A DNA stretch of 64,000 nucleotides from Chloropicon primus (lineage: Eukaryota > Chlorophyta > Chloropicophyceae > Chloropicales > Chloropicaceae), in contig CP060754.1 in the NCBI GenBank assembly GCA_023205875.1, positions 186,001-250,000 on the forward strand, given 5' to 3'. Both the position numbers and the translations under genes were made by a program. The notes below the pieces were generated by a model that worked only from the letters and a program-made list of their open reading frames with translations, ran no database searches and was not told the DNA's origin. Every line of letters begins with the position of its first letter. Positions within the stretch are counted from its first letter, which is position 1. Of this stretch, positions 37,853 to 45,938 are shown in pieces.

Positions 37853-40801
37853 ATGGTAAAGAGCAGGTTTACGACGTCCGACGTGGCGGCTCAGGTGGCC
37901 TGCCTGAAGCGGATCGAAGGTTTTCGGATAACAAACGTGTACGATGTCAACTCCAAAGTGTATCTTTTCAAGCTGCACAGGAGCGGCGGGATGGACGGGG
38001 AAACGCAGAAGGAGTTGCTCGTTCTCGAGAGCGGAACTCGGTTTCATCTATCGAAGTACACGCGGGACAAGAGCAACAGCCCTTCCAACTTTTGCCTCAA
38101 GCTGAGGAAGCACATACGATCGAAAAGGATCGAAAAGGTGGAGCAGCTGGGCATCGATAGGATCGTGGATTTCACCATTGGCAGTGGGCCAGCGAAGCAC
38201 CACCTGATCCTGGAGCTCTATTCCCAGGGGAACGTCATCCTGACGGATGGCGACTACAAGGTCCTGACGCTCCTTAGGTCGCATCGTGACGACGCGAACG
38301 AGTTTGCCATCATGGCAAACCACCCTTATCCGATCGACAGATCGAGGACTGCGACTTCTCTCTCGGCGGAGGAGCTGTCTGAGCTCCTGAGAGGCAACGA
38401 GGGAGGCAGCCTGAGGAGTGTGGTCGGAAAGTCCGTTCCTTACGGGAATCAGATCGTGGAGCACTGCCTCCTCCTCGCCAATATAGATCCAAAGGTCAAG
38501 GTGGAGCCGGGGTTCAGCCAGGACAAGCTGCAAGCGCTGGTGTCGAAGATCAACGAAGTCCAGTCTCTCTTGGAGTTTACGGGCTCAGATCTGCCGAAAG
38601 GCTACATCTTCCTCAAGGAAACAGCGTCATCGAGTGGCAACGGGGAGGACGGCGGGGGCAGGCCGACGGTTTATGACATCTTCGAGCCCTTCCTTACAAA
38701 GCAGATGGAAGAGAAGCCTCGCCAAACCTACGAGACTTTCAACGAGGCTGTGGACGAATTTTATTCCAGCATAGAATGCCAAAAGAAGGAGCTCGTGAAG
38801 CACCAGGAGAAGAAGAGTATATCGTCCAAGCTCGACAAGATAAAGCTGGACCAAGAGAGCAGAATCAATAGCCTGAGGAATCAGGCGCTCAGCACCAACA
38901 AGAAAGCGCAGCTTATAGAGTATAACCTGGCTAGCGTGGACGCGGCCATCAATGCCGTGAACGAGGCGATTGCATCTGGGTTCGACTGGAAGGAGTTGGA
39001 CCAGATGATCAAATCGGAGCAAGAAGCGGGAAACCCCGTGGCACAATTGGTGTGCTCCCTTCAGCTGGAGAGGAATTCCATCACGCTCCAGCTGCAGAAC
39101 AATCTGGACGACCTGGACGACCTGGACGAAGGAGAGGGCAAAAAGCTTCTGAAGGTTCAAGTCGACTTGGGGATGACGGCCCACGCCAACGCCTGCGCCC
39201 TGTACCAGCAGAGGAAGAAGCACGAGAAGAAGGAGAACAAGACGGTCGAGGCCAGCCAGAGGGTGCTCAAGACCGCTGAAAAGCAAGCCAATTCAGAGAT
39301 AAAGAAGTTGAAAGTGACTGCGTCGGGATTCAAAATTGCAAGGAAGCAATTCTGGTTCGAGAAGTTCGACTGGTTCGTGTCCTCGGAGAATTACCTCGTA
39401 GTGAGCGGCAGGGATGCGCAGCAAAATGAGATGATCGTAAAGAGGTACCTGACAAAGCATGATGTCTACGTCCACGCGGATATTCATGGAGCGGCTTCTT
39501 GCATCGTTAGAAATAGGGTGGATGGAGGTGCAATCCCTCCAACGACCCTTCTCGAGGCCGGATCCTTTTGTGTCTGTCACAGCCAGGCCTGGAACTCAAA
39601 GTTCACTACTGGTTCTTGGTGGGTCTACAGTGACCAAGTTTCAAAAACGGCTCCAACGGGAGAATACCTGCAGACCGGTTCGTTCATGATCCGTGGCAAG
39701 AAGAACTTTCTTCAGCCCACGCAGCTGCTGATGGGTTACACCATGCTTTTCAAGCTCGACGAAGACAGCGTAGAGTCTCACTTGGGTGAAAGGGCAAGCA
39801 AGCAGGAGGAGAACGCCGATGATGTGGGCAATCGTGTCGAAGAGGTCCAGGAGCAGGATGCCGAGGAAATACTGGAAGAGGGCGGCGAATGCGAGAACGA
39901 GGACGACAACCTGTTCTCCGTCATGGACACTTCAGTGGCCCTTAACGTCTCTGGTGAGGAAGAGTACGAGCAGATTGGAGTCGTTTCCAACAGCAAGTCA
40001 GGTTACACGATGGCAAAGGAGAGGCAGAAAATGAAGGAGGCCCAGCAGAGGAGCCAAGGTGGGAACAAACAGACTAACGAGGGAGCCCCAAAGAAGAGCG
40101 TGAGGGGGAAGCATGGCAAGAAGAAGAAGATGAAGAAGTACGCGGACCAAGATGACGAGGACAGGGAATTAGCAATGCTGCTGCTCGGAAATCCTGGGGG
40201 CAAGAAAAAGAATGCAAAGGAGGAAAAGGAAAGTGCGACAGGTGGCAATGGGCGAACGCAGGAGGACTCCAGCACCAAGGCGGGGCCAGTTGCCGAGAGC
40301 GAGCCCAAGGACGTGTCCGATGAAAATGTGTCAGGAAAGGGGGACAAAGTTGATCCGAGTGGCGCCGGCCGCCAGAGTGCGGAATCCTCCGTCGTCGTTC
40401 AGCAATACACTCACGATGGCGATGTTGACATACTCAACTCGCTGACGGGCCTGCCCAGGGAAGATGACATCATGCTGTTCTGCGTGCCTATGTGCGCCCC
40501 TTACTCTGCCATCATGAACTACAAGTACAAGGTGAAGGTGCAACCTGGAAATTTGAGGAAGGGCAAAGCTGCCAAGGCCGCCTTTGAGATGTTGGTCAAG
40601 ACTCACGAGCCTCCTCAACGTGAGTACGAGCTTCTGAAATCGATTCCGGAGCAAGAGCTTGTGGCAGCCATGGTGGGGAACTCCAAGCCCTCGGTGTCCT
40701 TCAGGAGGGGCGCGGTGAAGGGGCTCTCGAAAGCGACGCAGGGCGGCAAGAAGAAAGGCAAGGGCGGCAAGGGGGGCAAGGGGGGGAAGAAGAAGAAATA
40801 A
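37853..40801 (+). CDS. NEMF/Rqc2/Tae2 ribosome quality control factor
   Basis: Intronless, 982 aa from the ATG at 37853. The start VKSRFTTSDVAAQVACLKRI and the early RKHIRSKRIEKVEQLGIDRI match the NEMF N-terminus, followed by ILELYSQGNVILTDGDYKVL. A central coiled coil follows. The NFACT-R domain has KQFWFEKFDWFVSSENYLVV, GRDAQQNEMIVKRYL and DVYVHADIHGAASCIVRN. The C-terminal NFACT-C block is FCVPMCAPYSAIMNYKYKVK with a Lys/Gly tail (KGGKGGKGGKKKK). NEMF binds stalled 60S subunits with peptidyl-tRNA, recruits the Listerin E3 ligase and can add C-terminal Ala/Thr tails. The enzyme is cytosolic. Confidence 0.96.
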   Translation: MVKSRFTTSDVAAQVACLKRIEGFRITNVYDVNSKVYLFKLHRSGGMDGETQKELLVLESGTRFHLSKYTRDKSNSPSNFCLKLRKHIRSKRIEKVEQLGIDRIVDFTIGSGPAKHHLILELYSQGNVILTDGDYKVLTLLRSHRDDANEFAIMANHPYPIDRSRTATSLSAEELSELLRGNEGGSLRSVVGKSVPYGNQIVEHCLLLANIDPKVKVEPGFSQDKLQALVSKINEVQSLLEFTGSDLPKGYIFLKETASSSGNGEDGGGRPTVYDIFEPFLTKQMEEKPRQTYETFNEAVDEFYSSIECQKKELVKHQEKKSISSKLDKIKLDQESRINSLRNQALSTNKKAQLIEYNLASVDAAINAVNEAIASGFDWKELDQMIKSEQEAGNPVAQLVCSLQLERNSITLQLQNNLDDLDDLDEGEGKKLLKVQVDLGMTAHANACALYQQRKKHEKKENKTVEASQRVLKTAEKQANSEIKKLKVTASGFKIARKQFWFEKFDWFVSSENYLVVSGRDAQQNEMIVKRYLTKHDVYVHADIHGAASCIVRNRVDGGAIPPTTLLEAGSFCVCHSQAWNSKFTTGSWWVYSDQVSKTAPTGEYLQTGSFMIRGKKNFLQPTQLLMGYTMLFKLDEDSVESHLGERASKQEENADDVGNRVEEVQEQDAEEILEEGGECENEDDNLFSVMDTSVALNVSGEEEYEQIGVVSNSKSGYTMAKERQKMKEAQQRSQGGNKQTNEGAPKKSVRGKHGKKKKMKKYADQDDEDRELAMLLLGNPGGKKKNAKEEKESATGGNGRTQEDSSTKAGPVAESEPKDVSDENVSGKGDKVDPSGAGRQSAESSVVVQQYTHDGDVDILNSLTGLPREDDIMLFCVPMCAPYSAIMNYKYKVKVQPGNLRKGKAAKAAFEMLVKTHEPPQREYELLKSIPEQELVAAMVGNSKPSVSFRRGAVKGLSKATQGGKKKGKGGKGGKGGKKKK

Positions 40802-40869
40802 TCGATCGAGAAAAAAACTTGTGACAGCACACATATTCTACACCTCTCGTTTCACCTCTTGCAGTTTTG

Positions 40870-41612
40870 CTATTTCCGAAGTGGCCTCATCCCCAGGGAC
40901 TGTCTCTGCTGGTTGATTTCGGAGAGGAGGTCGTTGTCAGCAGTTATCAGCCGCGACAGGGCACCGGTGCTGAGGTTCAGGCACCTCGCTGTATCGGCCA
41001 GCGAAAGGTTGTTCGCAACGAGAAGGTCCATGAGAACTTGGACCCCTCTCGGGTACTCCCGATGTTTCTGCCCATAACGCATGCTTTTCTTCCTCGTCGG
41101 CAGGATCGCGGCGAGCTCCGCCGGGACCTGGAAGCCCTCCTCCAGATCGAGATCAGTCTTTCTCCGAACCTTCAAGGCAATCTTGCTCCTCAGTCGTTTG
41201 ACCGCCTCCCTCCTGTTCTCGTGCTGGCTTCGCTTCTCCGTGGCAGACGCCACGATGTCAGTTGGTGTGTGCTTCACTCGCACAGCAGATTCCACTGTTG
41301 TTTGTTTTTGAAAAGATCGCGCGTCAGCGACATATTCGTGCGTGTGTCCGAGCACCAGCAAGCGGTGAAAAAAGCCTTACCCTTGTTCCTGTGCTGGCCA
41401 CCCGGCCCGGAGGCCCTGAACGTCTCCATCTGACACTGCTGCCACAGCTGCTCGTCGTCCAGCGCCAGGTAGTCTGGAAGCTGGGACCTGCATCGCACGA
41501 GGCGATGACAAGGCGAGGGTCCGAGGCCCCCACCTCGCCTACTACCCCCCGCTCTTGCCCCTCCAAGGCCCCGAAGCTGCCTCGCGACAGTCGTCCCCGC
41601 CATCGCAAGCAT
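40870..41612 (-). CDS. GGQ-motif peptide-release-factor-like protein, organellar
   Basis: Two exons: complement of 40870-41294 and 41381-41612, giving 218 aa. The N-terminal 35 residues are Arg/Gly-rich with no acidic residue (MLAMAGTTVARQLRGLGGAR), as in a transit peptide. The RF-1 domain carries the catalytic GGQ in FRASGPGGQHRNK, split from VESAVRVKHTPTDI by the intron. A basic helix follows (ENRREAVKRLRSKIALKVRR). It lacks the codon-recognition domains of RF1/RF2, so it probably acts like ICT1 or MTRFR in rescue of stalled organellar ribosomes. The C-terminus ends in a helix-turn-helix-like stretch (LMDLLVANNLSLADTARCLN, STGALSRLI) that is not usual in the family. Confidence 0.82.
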
Positions 41613-41725
41613 CGTCCCCGCCCCGCGCTGGAGGAGGCGTTGGGCCGCGGACGAATTCGCAATGATGGCGGAGAGGGAACCGACAGAGACACACACAGAG
41701 AGACCCTCGCAGAGAGACAGAGAGG

Positions 41726-41726
<1 letters not shown>

Positions 41727-41772
<46 letters not shown>

Positions 41773-41779
41773 GCACGCA
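41727..41779. repeat. (AC)n microsatellite between the release-factor-like gene and pol eta
   Basis: About 21 AC units then (GCAC)n, in the interval upstream of the release-factor-like gene and downstream of the polymerase eta gene. Confidence 0.9.
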
Positions 41780-41814
41780 ATGGAAACAAAGGTACAAATA
41801 GTGTGACAGATATA

Positions 41815-43422
41815 TTACAAATCCTGGGACGAGCTTCGCGTGGCGAAGAATTGACCCAAATTGCTCTGACCACCGCTGGACTTCCTCTTGCTCGCGCTCG
41901 AGTTTGCTGCCGGTCCCTGCGCTCCCTTGATCATCGACAGGATGTATTTCTGTTGGCTGATGTCCACAGCATTGAGGTCAATGCCGTCACGGCTACCTTC
42001 CCCTTCGCTCTCGGTAGCTCTGCAGCCCCCTGGTTGCTTCGAGGGTGCGGCCGGGGCGAAAAAGGGTTTGCATTGGGCCTTCCCCTTCTTCTTCTCCACC
42101 AAGGCACTCGTTCCGATGTTCTTCCTTTTCCCGAGAGCGCCGGAGTTTCCTGGCTCCGAGGCAGAGGCAACGAAGTAAGTATCCATTTTCTTCATGTCCT
42201 TCTGATCGAACACAAAGCTGTTCGCCCCGAGCGCGAGGCGCGAACACGGGAGGCACTCCCCCTGAATTTTCTCGAAGAGCTTCAAGCCCACCTCGTAAAG
42301 CCTGTCCCTGGTGGCGCTCTTCGGCATCGGGGACTGCGAGGAGTGGTCGCGGAAGTGGACAGCTCCCCTCGCGTGTAGGACGAGAAATCGCGGCATGCGA
42401 GCGAAGTCTTGGCGGTCTTGCTCGATCCTGTCGGCGAGCTCCTCGGCCAAGATCAGCAGCCACTTGTGAACTTGCTCGATCGGGGAGGCTGGGAAAGACT
42501 TGCACGCATTCAGTGATTTCGGCAGCAAGTTCGGCTTCACGGGCTCGTCCACCTCACCGCGGCACAGGGCGTGTATCCAGGCACCCGTTTTCTGCCCCAG
42601 GCTCCTCGCGAGATCCTCTTGCCCAATGGTCTGCAAGTCCCTTGATGTCTTCAAGTTGGGATACAGGGTCTTCAGCTTCTCCCCGAGTTTGCCCCCCAGG
42701 CCATTGATTTCGGTGTAATCGAGGTCCATGAGGGCCTCCACCGCACTGGAGGGTACGATGGTCTGCATGTTTGGCTTGTTCATCGCCGAGGCCAGCTTGC
42801 TGAGCATCTTGTTGTGCGAAATTCCGGCGGACATCTCGTACTCGGTCTCCGCCTTGACGGCGTCCCTGATCTCTTTGCACAACTTGGCTCCAACGATGAG
42901 TCTCACGTCACAATCCAAACTCGCGTTCAGCGATGCTCCCTTGCAGACGTGGCTCTCCCGCCAGTCGAGAGAGCACGACCCCCCCTCCTCCACACCCTCC
43001 AGGCGCTCCTCCACCAGAGCAGTGGCATCGATGTACCACTCGTCGATCGACGCGCGCTCGATCAAGAGGACATCGGAGAACCTCTGCATTGCCTTGAGGA
43101 CCTCCGTGGACGCGCTCCTGTAGCGGTTGAGGCATGCTTTGGACGTCGCCTTGTTCGCAGCCACCCCACCCATCCTCCCGTCGGACGTGTTCCCTATCGT
43201 CTCGACGTGCACCAGCTTCAGGTCAGGGCACCTCGACTTCGCCTCCTGGATGTCGCAAAATCTTCCAACGCCTCGGGATCTCGCGGCGTAGTTCACAGCG
43301 ATCAAGCCGGCCCACTGCTGCACCGCGAGGGGGACGCTCCGATCGATACCAAGTCGCCGGTGCTCGACTTGTGCGTAAAACGCATCGAGGTCGAGGTGGA
43401 GGATCACCTTATAACCCCCCAT
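41815..43422 (-). CDS. DNA polymerase eta (Y-family translesion polymerase)
   Basis: Intronless, 535 aa from the ATG at 43422 (MGGYKVILHLDLDAFYAQVE). The catalytic acids are in DLDAFY and in ERASIDEWYID. Other eta blocks are LIAVNYAARSRGVGRF, YRSASTEVLKAMQRFSDVLL, SAGISHNKMLSKLASAMNKP and GLGGKLGEKLKTLYPNL. The C-terminus ends with a PCNA-binding box (QSNLGQFF). No Cys/His cluster for a UBZ finger is visible, unlike vertebrate eta. It copies past UV photoproducts in nuclear DNA. Divergent from the sterol methyltransferase gene, with 173 bp between starts. Confidence 0.93.
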   Translation of the reverse strand: MGGYKVILHLDLDAFYAQVEHRRLGIDRSVPLAVQQWAGLIAVNYAARSRGVGRFCDIQEAKSRCPDLKLVHVETIGNTSDGRMGGVAANKATSKACLNRYRSASTEVLKAMQRFSDVLLIERASIDEWYIDATALVEERLEGVEEGGSCSLDWRESHVCKGASLNASLDCDVRLIVGAKLCKEIRDAVKAETEYEMSAGISHNKMLSKLASAMNKPNMQTIVPSSAVEALMDLDYTEINGLGGKLGEKLKTLYPNLKTSRDLQTIGQEDLARSLGQKTGAWIHALCRGEVDEPVKPNLLPKSLNACKSFPASPIEQVHKWLLILAEELADRIEQDRQDFARMPRFLVLHARGAVHFRDHSSQSPMPKSATRDRLYEVGLKLFEKIQGECLPCSRLALGANSFVFDQKDMKKMDTYFVASASEPGNSGALGKRKNIGTSALVEKKKGKAQCKPFFAPAAPSKQPGGCRATESEGEGSRDGIDLNAVDISQQKYILSMIKGAQGPAANSSASKRKSSGGQSNLGQFFATRSSSQDL

Positions 43423-43595
43423 GTATGAGGAGCGAGCCAGAGCAAAGCGGCACACACGCGCGCGCGCACTCGGCACCTTGCCCTCTCTCGTTTGGTTTGG
43501 GGCGGGCGAAAAAATTAAACGTCATCCGGCGACGACGATCGCGATCGTGAGGCAGGGGCTTGTCGGAACGACCAGAGGAGAAAGGGTAGGGAGTG

Positions 43596-44873
43596 ATGGC
43601 TTCAAAGACGAAGGGGAGCAAGAAGACGGGGGGGAGCAAGAAGGCGGGGGGAAGCAAGAAAGTCATCGACAAGAAGAAGACCAAGAAGCCGACGGGATCG
43701 ACGAAGAAGGGGGACGGCCTCGGCACCAAGGACGCGAGATCTAAAAATGCGAAGGCCTTCTCGAGCTTCCTCCCTAGCGGAGGTTTCGGGCTCGGGCTCG
43801 GTTCCCTGTCCAAGGGCAAGGTGAAGAAGTCCGTCCTGGACTACGAGGAGTACCACAAGTACCAGAACGGTAAGTCGGTGAACCAAGCCAAGGCCAAGTC
43901 CAAGTACTCGGACATGGTGAACAAGTACTACGACCTCGCGACTTCGTTCTACGAGTACGCTTGGGGCGACTGCTTCCACTTCGCCCACCGCCTCAAGGGA
44001 GAGACTCTCCGGGAGTCGATCAAGAGGCACGAGCACTTCCTTGCTTCCAAGTTCACCTCGGGCCTCAAGGTGAAGAAGGGTTCGAGGCCAAAGGTGCTGG
44101 ACGTCGGCTGCGGAATTGGCGGCCCAGCGAGGGAGATCTCTGCGTTTTGCGGCGTGGACGTTGTCGGCCTGAACAACAACGCGTACCAGGTGGAGAGGGC
44201 CAAGACCATCACGGCGGCCAAGAGGGCCGCGGCGAAGGAGGCGGTCGACGCGGCCTCGCCTTCCGTGTTGGGGGACTGCGACTTCGTCAAGGGCGACTTC
44301 ATGAAGATGCCTTTCGAGGACAACACTTTTGACGCCGCTTACGCGATCGAGGCCACCTGCCACGCCCCCGTCGCGGAGGAGATCTACAAGGAGATGCTCC
44401 GCGTGGTGAAGCCTGGAGGCCTCGTTGCGATTTACGAATGGTGCCTCACGGACAAGTACGACCCAAAGGACGAGTCCCACAAGCTCTTCAAGCACCAGAT
44501 CGAGATTGGCAACGGCCTGCCGGATATTCGCACCACCAAGGAGTGCAAGGCGGCGATGACCAAGGCCGGGTTCGACATGGTCGAGGACATCGACCTGGCC
44601 GAGTGCTCCCCGGTCCCGTGGTACGAGCCCCTCTACCCGACCCAGGGCTACTTCTCGTCCCTCGAGGCGCTCTCCTCGCTCAAGAGCAGCCCCGTGGGCG
44701 CCAAGGTGACCCACGGCCTGTGCTGGATTCTCGAGTCCTTCCGGTTGGCCCCGAAGGGGACCTGCAGGGTGAGCAGCGTTCTCCAGCAGGGAGCCATCGG
44801 GCTTATCGCGGGAGGCAAGCTCGACGCGTTCACCCCCATGTACCTCCTCGTGGGGCGCAAGCCAAGGAAGTGA
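43596..44873 (+). CDS. Sterol C24-methyltransferase (SMT)
   Basis: Intronless, 425 aa from the ATG at 43596. The first 55 residues are an unusual Lys/Gly-rich tract of repeated GSKK (KGSKKTGGSKKAGGSKKVID). The body is standard SMT: the sterol-binding YYDLATSFYEYAWGDCFHFA, the SAM-binding LDVGCGIGGPAREISAF, VGLNNNAYQVERAK, DAAYAIEATCHAP and RVVKPGGLVAIYEW. The C-terminal SMT block includes PWYEPLYPTQGY. It adds a methyl group to C24 of cycloartenol or a related sterol in the ER. A short Ala-rich insertion (AAKRAAAKEAVDAASPSVLG) follows the SAM motif. The basic leader is not typical of an ER protein; its role is unknown. Confidence 0.95.
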   Translation: MASKTKGSKKTGGSKKAGGSKKVIDKKKTKKPTGSTKKGDGLGTKDARSKNAKAFSSFLPSGGFGLGLGSLSKGKVKKSVLDYEEYHKYQNGKSVNQAKAKSKYSDMVNKYYDLATSFYEYAWGDCFHFAHRLKGETLRESIKRHEHFLASKFTSGLKVKKGSRPKVLDVGCGIGGPAREISAFCGVDVVGLNNNAYQVERAKTITAAKRAAAKEAVDAASPSVLGDCDFVKGDFMKMPFEDNTFDAAYAIEATCHAPVAEEIYKEMLRVVKPGGLVAIYEWCLTDKYDPKDESHKLFKHQIEIGNGLPDIRTTKECKAAMTKAGFDMVEDIDLAECSPVPWYEPLYPTQGYFSSLEALSSLKSSPVGAKVTHGLCWILESFRLAPKGTCRVSSVLQQGAIGLIAGGKLDAFTPMYLLVGRKPRK

Positions 44874-45031
44874 GCGCAGCGAACCGGAAAAGGTCCCACC
44901 CCTTGCCTCCCCACGCTGCTCGCTGGAAAAGGATAACGTTGCGTGCCTTTCTCAAGATAGCACAAACAACACACGTCGAGAAAACTACTGTTACAAAAAC
45001 ATACAAAAAGAAAGCTTACTTCGCTCGTTCG

Positions 45032-45502
45032 TCAATAGAAGTCGTCGTCTTCCTCTTCGCCGTCCCGGCTGTTCTCTGGCCTGTAGCCCGCCGTTCCTTC
45101 GCTTCCGTACCCCCCGCCACCTCCACCTCCTCCACCGCCCCCGCCACCGAACCAGCCTCCGTCTCCGCCCCCGCCCCCACCGCCGCTCAGGAGAAAGTAC
45201 ACCCCGATGAGGGCCAAGTTCGCCAGAATCGCTTTCTTCACGCCCCCCCCCCCTCCGCCCCCTCCCCCTCCTCCGCCCCCGTCATTAATCAGCGGAGGGG
45301 GCATGCCCGGTCCGCCTATCTTATCCCTCTTCTTCGTCACGCTCGAGGACCGCTGCCCCTGGCCGCACACCACCTGCAGGTCCCCTCTTCGGACTCCGCC
45401 ATACCTTGGCCTCACGCCACACCTTGGCCTCGTCCCTCCGACCCTCCTCCCCCCCGCGACACCACTCCCTCTCGTCAACCTCGTCCCCGCACTCTGCGCC
45501 AT
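45032..45502 (-). CDS. Gly-rich protein with one membrane segment, unknown
   Basis: Intronless, 156 aa from the ATG at 45502 (MAQSAGTRLTRGSGVAGGRR). The N-terminal 60 residues are Arg/Gly-rich without acidic residues, compatible with an organelle transit peptide. A Gly run precedes a single hydrophobic segment (KKAILANLALIGVYFLLSG). A second Gly/Trp/Phe run and an acidic end follow (DGEEEDDDFY). Gly-rich plastid-envelope proteins of algae and plants have this look, but no specific family is recognised. Poly-G/C runs in the DNA make the exact length sensitive to sequencing errors. Confidence 0.6.
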   Translation of the reverse strand: MAQSAGTRLTRGSGVAGGRRVGGTRPRCGVRPRYGGVRRGDLQVVCGQGQRSSSVTKKRDKIGGPGMPPPLINDGGGGGGGGGGGGGVKKAILANLALIGVYFLLSGGGGGGGDGGWFGGGGGGGGGGGGGYGSEGTAGYRPENSRDGEEEDDDFY

Positions 45503-45938
45503 CCTCTCGAACACTCTCCTCCACAGAACCCAACCCACCTCTCGGATCAATCTGGTGTAAAACGACAGACGACAAAGGCAAAGGCAAAGGCAAAGGTGTC
45601 TTGCGGTGTGAAGTCAAGTTCAAGTCAGGGCGGGCGCTGTGCAGGACGAGCCCGTTTCCGCAGTGGGCCTCACAACAACCCGTGCCGAGAAAGATCTTTT
45701 CTTTTCTTTCCTTTCCTTTCCTTTCTCTGTGCGTTTGTGCGTGAACACGAAACGAGTCGATCTTTGGGACGAGGACTGACGACGACGTTTGGGGGGAGAA
45801 GCCACCAAAAAGGCGGGGGCTTGTTGCCGGGAGGATCAAAGCGAAGGATCGTCTGTCGCAGGTCATGGGATTGAGGCGACTTGGTTGACCCGGAACAGGT
45901 GCGCGCAGCAATTGAAGGAGAGAGAGAGAGAGAGGACG
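45503..45938. other. Intergenic, divergent promoter region
   Basis: Holds a (CAAAGG)n hexamer run at 45573-45596, a CTTTC-rich tract (45692-45726) and a (GA)n run just before the DNAAF5 start. No gene seen. Confidence 0.6.
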
